Shown one piece after another: positions 18,966 through 26,704 of a stretch of 64,000 nt of DNA (position 1 is the stretch's first letter; every line of letters begins with the position of its first letter). This DNA is from JBBRSD01 sp038245725 (GTDB taxonomy: Bacteria; Actinomycetota; Coriobacteriia; Anaerosomatales; JAAXUF01): positions 438,743 to 502,742 of the forward strand of contig JBBRSD010000001.1 of assembly GCA_038245725.1 (NCBI GenBank), in the 5' to 3' direction. The notes under the pieces are model-generated. The model searched no databases and was not told the origin of the DNA. It was given only the letters and a program-made list of their open reading frames with translations. The translations under genes were made by a program, and so were the position numbers.

Positions 18966-19029
18966 GCAGCTGTCTCGCGCACACCGCCTTGCTGCGCCCG
19001 CAAGGCTTCTCCACGAAAGGACCCGCAGC

Positions 19030-19332
19030 ATGTCCCTATCCGAGCTAGAGGTTCGCCACGTGGCGATGCTCGCTCGCCTCGCGCTGACCGACGAGGAGGT
19101 TGCCAGCTTGCAAGGCGACCTGAACTCGATCCTCGGCCACATCGACACGATCCGGCAACTCGACCTCGAGAACGTGCCTCCCATGACGCACGCCGTCCCG
19201 GTCGTCAACGTCACGCGCGACGATGTCGTGGTCCTCGGCCTCGACAGCGAGACCGCTCTCATGAACGCGCCAGCCGCCCAGGATGGCGCGTTCCTCATCC
19301 CGCGTATCACCGGCGGCGGTGATGACGAGTGA
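19030..19332 (+). CDS. gatC: aspartyl/glutamyl-tRNA amidotransferase subunit C
   Basis: 100 residues, the normal size. GatC stabilises the GatA-GatB complex that converts Glu-tRNAGln and Asp-tRNAAsn to the amides. The typical sequence is visible: LEVRHVAMLARLALTDEE, LNSILGHIDTIRQLD, and the C-terminal NAPAAQDGAFLIPRI. The ATG at 19030 has GAAAGGA upstream. It overlaps gatA by four bases (GTGA). Confidence 0.96.
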   Translation: MSLSELEVRHVAMLARLALTDEEVASLQGDLNSILGHIDTIRQLDLENVPPMTHAVPVVNVTRDDVVVLGLDSETALMNAPAAQDGAFLIPRITGGGDDE

Positions 19333-20828
19333 GCGGTCTGAACCTCTCGGCCTGGAGCGCTTTGCAGATCCGCGACGCCGTCGCGACGCGCGAGTTCTCA
19401 GCACGCGAAGTCGCCGAGTCCGCCATCGCGCGCATCGAAGCGATCGACGGCGACGTGCACGCGTTCAACCAGGTCACGCCCGAGCTCGCGCGTACGGCTG
19501 CCGAGAAGATCGACGCGCTGGTGGCCGCGGGCGACCCGCTGCCGCCGCTTGCCGGTGTGCCGGCCGCGTTCAAGGACAACATGAACCTCGTCGGCACGCG
19601 TACGACGTGCTCGAGTCGCATCCTCGCCAACTACGAAAGCGCGTATGACTGCACCGCTGTCGCGCGCCTGATCGACGCGGGCGTGCTGCCGCTCGGCAAG
19701 TGCAACATGGATGAGTTCGCCTTCGGTAGCTCCGGTGAGAGCAGCGCGACCGGCGGCGCCAAGAACCCGTGGGACCTCGGCCGTGTTCCGGGCGGATCCT
19801 CGGCCGGCTCGGCGGCCTCCGTGGCTGCCGGGATGGCCACGGTCTCGCTCGGCTCGGACACCGGCGGTTCGATCCGCCAGCCGGGTGCCCTGACCGGCAC
19901 CGTCGCACTCAAGCCCACCTACGGTCGCGTGAGCCGCTACGGATGCGTCGCATTCGCGAGTTCGCTCGACCAGATCGGGCCGTTCTCGCGCACCGTCGAA
20001 GACAGCGCAGCGGTACTCACCGCGATCTGTGGCAAGGACCCGATGGACGCCACGAGCATCGAGCGCGAGCCTGAGGAGTTCGTCTCGGCAGCGCGCGAAA
20101 CGGACGTCTCGGGGATGCGCATCGCAATCGTGCGCGACATGCTTGCGATGGAAGGTGTGACACCCGAGGTGCGCGACAGCGTGCTCGCCGCGGCTGCGCG
20201 ATTCGAGGCGATGGGCGCGACGGTGGGCGAGGTCGACCTGCCCACGAGCCAGTACGGACTCTCGGCGTACTACATCATCGGCCCCGCCGAGGCATCGTCG
20301 AACCTCGCGCGCTTCGACGGCATCCGATACGGCCACCGCGTAGCGGACCCCGTCGACACGATGGACCTCTACCTGCGCACGCGCGGCGAAGGCTTCGGCA
20401 CCGAGGCGAAGCGGCGCATCATGCTCGGCACGTACGCGCTCTCCGCCGGCTACTACGACGCGTACTACGGCCAGGCGCAGAAGGCGCGCACGCTCATCGC
20501 CCGCGAATTCAGCGCCGCGTTCGAGAGCTACGACGTGCTGCTCACGCCCACATCGCCGCAGGTCGCATGGAAGTTCGGCGCAAAGAGCGACCCGCTCGCG
20601 ATGTACCTCGCCGACATCTACACGATCCCGGTCAACCTCGCAGGCAACTGCGGCATCAGCGTCCCGTGCGGATTCGCCGAGGACGACGGCGCGAAGCTGC
20701 CCATCGGCCTGCAGATCATCGGCGACTACTTCGCCGAGGCGAAGGTCTTCCGTGCAGCCGCGGCGCTCGAGCGCGACCTCGCACTCGATATGCGCAGCCC
20801 GCTCGTTTTGGGAGCGCCAACGCCATGA
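19329..20828 (+). CDS. gatA: aspartyl/glutamyl-tRNA amidotransferase subunit A
   Basis: 499-residue amidase-signature enzyme that releases ammonia from glutamine for tRNA transamidation. The Ser-cisSer-Lys centre is visible: Lys in AAFKDNMN, the Gly/Ser-rich loop FGSSGESSATGG, and the nucleophile region GSDTGGSIRQP. It is coupled to gatC upstream (GTGA) and to a methyltransferase downstream (ATGA). gatB is not adjacent but lies about 6 kb downstream. Confidence 0.97.
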   Translation: MSGLNLSAWSALQIRDAVATREFSAREVAESAIARIEAIDGDVHAFNQVTPELARTAAEKIDALVAAGDPLPPLAGVPAAFKDNMNLVGTRTTCSSRILANYESAYDCTAVARLIDAGVLPLGKCNMDEFAFGSSGESSATGGAKNPWDLGRVPGGSSAGSAASVAAGMATVSLGSDTGGSIRQPGALTGTVALKPTYGRVSRYGCVAFASSLDQIGPFSRTVEDSAAVLTAICGKDPMDATSIEREPEEFVSAARETDVSGMRIAIVRDMLAMEGVTPEVRDSVLAAAARFEAMGATVGEVDLPTSQYGLSAYYIIGPAEASSNLARFDGIRYGHRVADPVDTMDLYLRTRGEGFGTEAKRRIMLGTYALSAGYYDAYYGQAQKARTLIAREFSAAFESYDVLLTPTSPQVAWKFGAKSDPLAMYLADIYTIPVNLAGNCGISVPCGFAEDDGAKLPIGLQIIGDYFAEAKVFRAAAALERDLALDMRSPLVLGAPTP

Positions 20829-21685
20829 TCCAGGCTATCTCCTGCAGACTCTGCGGCTCGACCGACACCAGGCGCCGCATCCAACTTGAGGGCTACGCGG
20901 TGCACCGCTGCAACGCGTGCACGGCGGTCTTCAGCGATCTCACGGCCCAGCGGGCCGCCACTCTCTACGATGCCGAGTACTTCACCGAGGAGTTCGGCCC
21001 CTATTTCGCCGCGCTCTTCGGTGATGCCGACGACACGCCCATCCGCGAGCACTTCACCGCCTATCTCGACGCACTGGAGCGGGTCGTCCCTGGCGGACGA
21101 CTGCTCGACGTGGGCTGCGCTGCCGGGCTGTTCCTCGACGTCGCGCGCGGTCGGGGCTGGCAGGTTCAGGGCGTCGAAATATCCGAGCACGCAGCCTCCG
21201 TTGCCCGCGAACGGCGCGGCATCGACGTGATCGTGGGCGACGTGATGGACGTCTCGCTGCCTGCGCAGCACTTCGATGCCGTCACCATGCTCGACGTGCT
21301 CGAGCACATCATCGATCCCGGCGAACTGCTCGATGGCGTGCGGGGCCTGATCCGCCCGGGCGGGGCCCTCATGCTCGTGCTGCCCAACGACCGCAACCTC
21401 ACGACTATGACCGCGATGGCCGCGCATCGGCTGAGCCTCGGAACGGTTTCGTATCCGGCGTCTCGCGTTCACCAGATCTACCACGTCACGTATTTCACGC
21501 CCACGACGATCATGAATCTGCTTGAAGCACACGGTTTCGAGGTCGTCGCGATCGCGCCGGACGAGACGGTACGGGGACTCATCAACGAGTCGATGCTCAT
21601 GAAGACGGGCGTCAACACGCTGTTCGCCGTCTCACGCGTGCTGGGACTGCAGAACAAGATGGTCGTTGTGGCGAGGCCGACGTGA
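20825..21685 (+). CDS. class I SAM-dependent methyltransferase with N-terminal zinc-ribbon-like motif
   Basis: 286 residues. The N-terminus has CRLCGSTDT and then CNACTAVF, a zinc-ribbon-like pair of CxxC motifs seen in methyltransferases that modify nucleotide-linked or lipid-linked sugars. The SAM site follows: LLDVGCAAGLFL and later VTMLDVLEHIIDP. Gene overlaps (ATGA with gatA, GTGA with the next gene) place it in a cassette with a GT2/flippase fusion, so a sugar or glycolipid acceptor is likely. The acceptor cannot be read from the sequence. Confidence 0.85.
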   Translation: MIQAISCRLCGSTDTRRRIQLEGYAVHRCNACTAVFSDLTAQRAATLYDAEYFTEEFGPYFAALFGDADDTPIREHFTAYLDALERVVPGGRLLDVGCAAGLFLDVARGRGWQVQGVEISEHAASVARERRGIDVIVGDVMDVSLPAQHFDAVTMLDVLEHIIDPGELLDGVRGLIRPGGALMLVLPNDRNLTTMTAMAAHRLSLGTVSYPASRVHQIYHVTYFTPTTIMNLLEAHGFEVVAIAPDETVRGLINESMLMKTGVNTLFAVSRVLGLQNKMVVVARPT

Positions 21686-24198
21686 CGGCCGAAGGTCGTC
21701 AGGCCACCCGGCGGATCGCCGTGGTTGGCGGCGGTCTCATGGGGGTCGTGCTCGCCTCCGAACTCGCCGAGCGCGGCTACGGCGTCGTGCTCTACGAGGC
21801 GGCTGACCGTCTCGGCGGGCTGTCGACCTACGACACGTTCGGCGATCTGCAGTGGGACCGCTTCTATCACTGCGTGCTGCCTACCGACGTCGACCTGCTC
21901 GCGTGGCTGCGCGAGATCGGTCTCGGCGACAAGCTCCGCTGGTCCCAGACGTCCACCGGCGTCTACATCGACGGCCGCGCGTATCCGCTCGACACCGCGG
22001 TCGATTTCGCGCGCTTCTCGGCGCTCACGCTGACCGAGCGCGCGCGTCTTGCGTGGACGCTCCTGCGCTGCATGTTCGTGCGCGACATCCGCTCGCTCGA
22101 GGGAACGACCGCCGAGGAGTGGTTCGTCCGCGTTGGTGGCGAGCGGGCGTACCGCCGAATCTGGCTTCCGCTTCTGCGCGCGAAGTTCGGCGAGGCCGCG
22201 GATCGCGTCTCGCCGGTCTTCCTCGTCGCCAAGGTCAAGCGCATGCTCACCGCGAGAGGCGACGTCTCCGGCGCCGAGAACCTCGGCTATGTCTCGGGCG
22301 GTTATCGCGCGGTGTGGGAGCGGGCGCTGGCGATGCTGGCCGAGCGCGGGGTCGACGTGCGGCTGTCGACGCCGGTCGAGCAGCTCATCCCCGTAGGCGC
22401 CGGCGTCTCGATACGGTCGGGGAAGGCGAGCGACGAGTTCGATCGCGCCATCCTCACGGTGCCGTTCGAGGCGGCGCGCGAACTGTGCGCGGGGTGGCCG
22501 GGCCGCAGCCCGGTCTCCTCGGTTGCCCGGGTGGAGTACATGGGACTCGTCTGTCTCGTGCTCTCGCTCAAGCGCGAAGTCTTCCCGAACTACGTGATGA
22601 ACATCGCCGATCCGGGATTTCCCTTCACGGGGGTCATCGGCATGACGAACCTCGTCGACCGATCCGAAGTGGGGGGACACTCGCTGGCTTACATCCCCGC
22701 GTACGTTCCCGCCACCGACCCGCTCATGGCTGCGGCCGACGACGTAGTGTTCGAGCGGGCCTTTGCGGGCCTGAGCCGCATCTACCCTGACCTCACGCGC
22801 GACGACATCGATGGCTGGTGGGTGCGACGCGCCGAGGTCGTGCAGCCGGTCCAAGGTATCGGCTATTCGCACGACGCACCACAGCCCGACTTCGCGTGCA
22901 GTCCGGTCACCGTCGTCAACAACGGCCAGCTGCTCGAGACCGACCTCAACAACAGCCGGGTCGTCGCCCACGCACGCCAAGCTGCCGAGCAGCTTCAACG
23001 CGATGAGGCGGCCGCCTGCGAGGTGGCTCCCGCCGCGGCGCGGCCCGAGCCGCCGGTCGTGCGATTCGTGTTGCCGGCCCACAACCAGGCTGCGGCGATC
23101 GCGCCGCTCATCGAACGCATCGCCGAAACGATGCGCGGCGACGGGCGCGACTTCCTCGTGATCGTCGTCGATGACGGCAGCACCGACGACACCGCCGAGC
23201 GCGTCCGTGCCCTGGCCAGCAGCGTGCCACTCACTCTCATGAGCCACGAGCACGCTCTCGGTATCGGAGCCGCCACACGCACGGGGCTGCGTGCCGCCGC
23301 CGAGGCCTCCGGTCCCGACGACGTCATCGTCACCATGGAAGCCGACCTCACGCACGACCCGCGCTTCGCGGTGCGCCTGCTCGACCAGTATCGGCAGGGA
23401 TACGACATTGTCATCGCGTCTCGCTTTCGACATGGGTCGCTCGAGATCGGCGTTTCACGATTGCGCCGGCTGCTCACCAGGGGCGCGAGCCTGTTCTACG
23501 GCACGCTCGTCCCTGTCGAGGGAGTTCGTGACTACAGCAGCGCGTACCGGCTCTACCGTGCCTCGGTCATCTCCGAGGCTTTCGAATTACTCGGCGATGA
23601 GTTCATCACGGAGGATGGTTTCGAGTGCATGGTCGAGATCATCGGCAAATTGAGAAGGCTCGGGAGGTGCTCGGAGGTTCCGTTCGTGCTGCATTACGAG
23701 CACAAGCGCACGGCAACCCAGATGCACATCCTCTCTACGTTCGCCGCGTACGTTCGCGTGGTCTCGAACGTGTGGCGCCTCGACCTTTTCGGCCGGCTTG
23801 GTGAGCGTGTTCGGCCCACGAAGGCGGCGTATGGCGCGCTTGCGGGAACCATCGTCCTGGCTGTGCTGGGACAGGCGCTCCTCAAGACCGGAGTCGGGGG
23901 GCTGGGACCTTCTGCCGATGTCTCGAGCGTGGCTGCGACGCTCTTCACGCTACCGGTGATGGCCGGAGTGGCGTGTTACGGCATGTCCGCGTTGCTGTGG
24001 CTGGCGGTCCTCACTCAGATGAACCTTTCGGTCGCCTACCCCATGGGCGCGGCCAGCTACGTCATCGTGCTGCTCGTCGCCAAAGCGATGGGCGAGTCTG
24101 TGCCGCCGCTGCGTTGGCTCGGGGTGGTGGCCATCGTCATCGGCATCGCACTGGCCGGCGTGGGCTTCGAGCTCCGAGCGCCGGAGGATCGCCGATGA
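21682..24198 (+). CDS. triple fusion: FAD oxidoreductase, GT2 glycosyltransferase and EamA/SMR-type membrane domain
   Basis: 838 residues in one frame. Residues 1-450: FAD-dependent amine-oxidase/UDP-galactopyranose-mutase-like protein with VVGGGLMG and the ADRLGGL motif. Residues 458-710: GT2 domain of the polyprenyl-phosphate-sugar synthase type (LPAHNQAAAI, VDDGSTDDT, EADLTHDPRF). Residues 717-838: four hydrophobic helices like half of an EamA/SMR transporter (SVAYPMGAASYVIV). The last two parts recall ArnC plus ArnE/ArnF, which make and flip undecaprenyl-phosphate-aminoarabinose. The next gene is another four-helix SMR-like protein, the probable partner. Substrates are unknown. Confidence 0.85.
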   Translation: MTAEGRQATRRIAVVGGGLMGVVLASELAERGYGVVLYEAADRLGGLSTYDTFGDLQWDRFYHCVLPTDVDLLAWLREIGLGDKLRWSQTSTGVYIDGRAYPLDTAVDFARFSALTLTERARLAWTLLRCMFVRDIRSLEGTTAEEWFVRVGGERAYRRIWLPLLRAKFGEAADRVSPVFLVAKVKRMLTARGDVSGAENLGYVSGGYRAVWERALAMLAERGVDVRLSTPVEQLIPVGAGVSIRSGKASDEFDRAILTVPFEAARELCAGWPGRSPVSSVARVEYMGLVCLVLSLKREVFPNYVMNIADPGFPFTGVIGMTNLVDRSEVGGHSLAYIPAYVPATDPLMAAADDVVFERAFAGLSRIYPDLTRDDIDGWWVRRAEVVQPVQGIGYSHDAPQPDFACSPVTVVNNGQLLETDLNNSRVVAHARQAAEQLQRDEAAACEVAPAAARPEPPVVRFVLPAHNQAAAIAPLIERIAETMRGDGRDFLVIVVDDGSTDDTAERVRALASSVPLTLMSHEHALGIGAATRTGLRAAAEASGPDDVIVTMEADLTHDPRFAVRLLDQYRQGYDIVIASRFRHGSLEIGVSRLRRLLTRGASLFYGTLVPVEGVRDYSSAYRLYRASVISEAFELLGDEFITEDGFECMVEIIGKLRRLGRCSEVPFVLHYEHKRTATQMHILSTFAAYVRVVSNVWRLDLFGRLGERVRPTKAAYGALAGTIVLAVLGQALLKTGVGGLGPSADVSSVAATLFTLPVMAGVACYGMSALLWLAVLTQMNLSVAYPMGAASYVIVLLVAKAMGESVPPLRWLGVVAIVIGIALAGVGFELRAPEDRR

Positions 24199-24566
24199 AA
24201 TCCATCATCCCTATTCTCGCCTCCGTCGCCCTCGTTGTCGTCGCCCAAGTCGTGCTGAAACTGGGTGCCGGCTCCATCTCAGGACTCAGCCGAGAAGACC
24301 TGCGTCACCCCGTGCGTCTAGGGATTCGCGCACTGCGAATCCCGGGTGTCGTCATCGGGCTCCTGCTGTACGTGTTCTCGGCGGCTGTCTGGCTCCTGGT
24401 GCTTGCGACGACGCCTCTGTCCTACGCCTACCCGTTTCTCGGGCTCACGTACGTCGGCGTCGCGATCGCATCGGTGACCGTCTTGAAGGAGCGCTTCTCG
24501 GCACTTCAGTGGATCGGACTCGCGTTCGTCTTCGTGGGGGTTCTCGCAGTCGCCGCTTCGCGCTGA
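24195..24566 (+). CDS. small four-helix EamA/SMR-type transporter (ArnE/F-like)
   Basis: 123 residues with four predicted membrane helices and the SMR-like LSYAYPFLGLTYVGVAIAS segment and a Glu in the LKERFS turn. It overlaps the triple-fusion gene (ATGA). The fusion ends in a similar four-helix unit, so the two probably form a heterodimeric flippase for a lipid-linked sugar, by analogy with ArnE/ArnF. The ATG at 24195 is the only start consistent with the coupling. Confidence 0.82.
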   Translation: MKSIIPILASVALVVVAQVVLKLGAGSISGLSREDLRHPVRLGIRALRIPGVVIGLLLYVFSAAVWLLVLATTPLSYAYPFLGLTYVGVAIASVTVLKERFSALQWIGLAFVFVGVLAVAASR

Positions 24567-24589
24567 GGAAGACTCGGCCAGGCGTCGTA

Positions 24590-24617
24590 GGGCTTCCCGC
24601 CCTCTGGCGAGAAGCCC
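24590..24617 (+). terminator. possible hairpin terminator after the glycolipid cassette
   Basis: GGGCTTC pairs with GAAGCCC around an inner CGCC/GGCG stem, 24 bases after the transporter stop. There is no T-run after it, so it may be a Rho-type or mRNA-stabilising hairpin instead. Confidence 0.4.
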
Positions 24618-24723
24618 GCTCGGTCGCGGCCGAGAAGGGAATACGCCACCTGGAGCGGCAATCGGTGATGCGCACCACAACGCGCCACGGGACCGACGTC
24701 AGGCAGCGGGGAGAGGAGTCGCC

Positions 24724-25281
24724 ATGAACGAGAGACCACTGGGAGTGACGATACTGGCGTGGCTCGCCATCATCGGCGGAGTGATCGGGCTTATCGGCGG
24801 CGTGATGTCGGCGATCGCGGCGATCGGGCTGTTGGCGCTCGGTGGGGCTGCGGCTGTCGGCGGCGGGCTCGTCACCGGTGCGGCGGTTGGCGGCGGTGCT
24901 CTCTTCGTGCTGGGCATCGCTATCTGGCTCGGTGTCCTCGGCGCGTTTGAGGTCCTGTTCGGCGCGGGCGCGTTGCAGCTCAAGCCGTGGGCGTGGACCG
25001 TCGGCATGGTGTGGTGCTACGTCTCAGTGGCCTCCAACGTCATCAGCGTCATCGCCAGCCGGGGCAGCGGGATCGTCGGCGCCGTCATCGGCGTGGCCAT
25101 CGCGGTGTTCATCCTCGGCTATCTCTATCTGCAGGAGGTAAAGGAGGCCTTCGGCAAGAGCGATCGCGTCTCGCCGTCCTTCCTCGTGCCGGTGACAGAG
25201 ATGGTCGGCAAGCTCGGTATCGATTCACAGTCGGCAACTCGGCCGCCTACGCCGGACCCGCCTGCGGGCACGGCGAGATAG
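24724..25281 (+). CDS. small glycine-rich polytopic membrane protein
   Basis: 185 residues with about five hydrophobic helices; the first half is very rich in Gly and Ala (LGGAAAVGGG). A short polar C-terminal tail ends in Pro/Thr. GGGAGAGGAG precedes the ATG. I do not recognise a specific family beyond a general resemblance to DUF2127-like membrane proteins; no catalytic residues stand out. Confidence 0.7.
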   Translation: MNERPLGVTILAWLAIIGGVIGLIGGVMSAIAAIGLLALGGAAAVGGGLVTGAAVGGGALFVLGIAIWLGVLGAFEVLFGAGALQLKPWAWTVGMVWCYVSVASNVISVIASRGSGIVGAVIGVAIAVFILGYLYLQEVKEAFGKSDRVSPSFLVPVTEMVGKLGIDSQSATRPPTPDPPAGTAR

Positions 25282-25334
25282 CAGGGCACAGCGGCCTTCG
25301 GGTGGCATCCGCTTCTGCGGCGTCGAAACGGCCG

Positions 25335-25727
25335 CTACTCGTCGGGATAGCTGCCGGGGACGGCGTCTTCGTCGTCATCTGACACGACAGCACCCTTGCC
25401 AGCGAGCATCGCCCTGAGCTCGGCGATCTGAGCCTTGAGCTCGTCAATCTCGCTCTTGGTGGCGACGCCGGAGGTCTTCATCATCTTCTCGGCCTCGGTG
25501 GCGACTGTTTTGCGTACCGCCTCCTGCTGCGTCTCGGCCATCTCGCTCACGCGGTCGGCAACCTTCTTGGCGTCTGACTGCGACATCTTGCCGCGCTCGA
25601 TGAGCTCGGCTGCGAACCCTTCAGCCTTCTCGCGCGTGATGTCGAGCACGCCTATCCCCATCAGGAACGCGTTCTCCATCAGTGACGCGGGGTCGAAAGG
25701 CATCTCGTTCTTCTTCTCGTCGGTCAT
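25335..25727 (-). CDS. phasin-like coiled-coil protein
   Basis: 130 acidic residues. A short hydrophobic N-terminal helix (MENAFLMGIGVLDI) is followed by a long heptad-type helix (KAEGFAAELIERGKMSQSDAKKVADRVSEM) and a C-terminal leucine-rich coil (IDELKAQIAELRAML). This is the pattern of PhaF/phasin-like helical proteins, some of which coat polyhydroxyalkanoate granules, but no PHA synthesis gene is nearby. GGGAGG lies seven bases before the ATG, in a leader almost identical to that of the next minus-strand gene. Confidence 0.7.
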   Translation of the reverse strand: MTDEKKNEMPFDPASLMENAFLMGIGVLDITREKAEGFAAELIERGKMSQSDAKKVADRVSEMAETQQEAVRKTVATEAEKMMKTSGVATKSEIDELKAQIAELRAMLAGKGAVVSDDDEDAVPGSYPDE

Positions 25728-25786
25728 GTGGCGCCTCCCAGAGCACTGGATGGTTTGTCGGACGCGAGCTCAGGTGGCCCGTCCGC

Positions 25787-26479
25787 CTAGCCTGCGTGGC
25801 GGTGGTGGAAGCGGTCGGTGATCGCCGAGAAGTCCGGCATGGCTGGCATGGCGGGCATGTGCACGGCGGGCATGTGGACCGCGGGCACGTGCATCCTGGA
25901 ACGCCAGCTCGCGACGCGGCGTACGCCAAGCGCCATGACGATGGCCACCATCGCAAACCCGCCGAAAAGCGCGCACGCGATGATGAGCGCGGCCTTCGTC
26001 GAGAGTAGGACGCGCGAGTCCTCCGAGATCGTCGCGTTCGGCGTGAGCAGCACGCCAACGAACCCCTGCTTGACCTTCGCTTTGCCGGTGAGCATGACGA
26101 TGCCGCCACCCTGGTGCACCGACAGCTTCTTGCCGATGATGAGGGGCGCTCCGGCCTGGCTGATCTCGACGGTGCCGCCTGCGACGATCGCGCTCGTGTA
26201 TGCCTGGCGGACGTGGATGTCGCCCTTGGCGTGTACGATCGGCGCGAACGACGCTGTGATCGTGGCGTCTCCGCCAGCCGACGTGAAGCCGACCGCGCTG
26301 CCCACCGCCTCGAACTGCTCGGCGCGTGCGGAGCCGACCATCGACAGGCTCGCCTGCAGCGATGTCGTCTCGAGCCCGCCGGCGACGTGGCTCGCGACGT
26401 CTGGCGGCTCGTGCGCGCTGGGCGCTGTGGTCGGCTCTTCGATAAGGGATTCGTCGGAGTTGAAGATGTCGGATGTCAT
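25787..26479 (-). CDS. beta-helix-like protein with one membrane helix and HMPA tail repeats
   Basis: 230 residues, family not recognised. Residues 70-150 show short repeating beta turns (DIHVRQAYTSAIVAGGTVEI) like a bactofilin-type or other small right-handed beta helix. One membrane helix follows (ALIIACALFGGFAMVAIVMAL), then a basic segment and a tail of repeated HMPAV/HMPAM units ending in HHRHAG, rich in Met and His and possibly metal-binding. GGAGG lies seven bases before the ATG at 26479. The frame stays open upstream of that ATG only by reading against gatB. Confidence 0.65.
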   Translation of the reverse strand: MTSDIFNSDESLIEEPTTAPSAHEPPDVASHVAGGLETTSLQASLSMVGSARAEQFEAVGSAVGFTSAGGDATITASFAPIVHAKGDIHVRQAYTSAIVAGGTVEISQAGAPLIIGKKLSVHQGGGIVMLTGKAKVKQGFVGVLLTPNATISEDSRVLLSTKAALIIACALFGGFAMVAIVMALGVRRVASWRSRMHVPAVHMPAVHMPAMPAMPDFSAITDRFHHRHAG

Positions 26480-26611
26480 GTGGTGCCTCCCTGCATCGGT
26501 ACCGGGCATATCGTACGGTCGGCGCGGGTCAGCGCGCTGCAACCTCACGAGGTCTATACCCGCGCGCAGGTGCTCTCGACAAGACGTCGCGCGAGCGGCG
26601 TACGGCTCGGG

Positions 26612-26617
26612 TAGAAT
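26612..26617 (+). promoter_or_regulatory. candidate -10 element (TAGAAT) for gatB
   Basis: TAGAAT 88 bases before the gatB start. It gives gatB its own promoter candidate, consistent with separation from gatCA. No strong -35 box. Confidence 0.4.
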
Positions 26618-26704
26618 CGGACGCGCAACGAACCCCGACCCCCCGGCGCACGTCGCCTGCCAGCGTCGCCGACAGCCGCCGACACGCACGCTAAGGAGCC
26701 GCAC

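Larger units (their letters stand above)
18434..19029. other. divergent intergenic region
   Basis: Nearly 600 bases with no supported gene, between the exosortase operon (minus) and gatC (plus). It carries the gatC -10 candidate at 18960-18965 and a perfect 14-base tandem duplication near the exosortase side. Open frames here are short, shared with other strands and lack ribosome sites. I could not match it to a known riboswitch. Confidence 0.5.

Noticed and set aside
18459..19310. 283-codon minus-strand frame across the gatC region
   Set aside because: Covers gatC and its promoter; composition and lack of motifs mark it as a shadow.
21478..23433. 651-codon open frame on the minus strand
   Set aside because: Antisense to the triple-fusion gene; biased His/Arg/Val composition and no recognisable domain.
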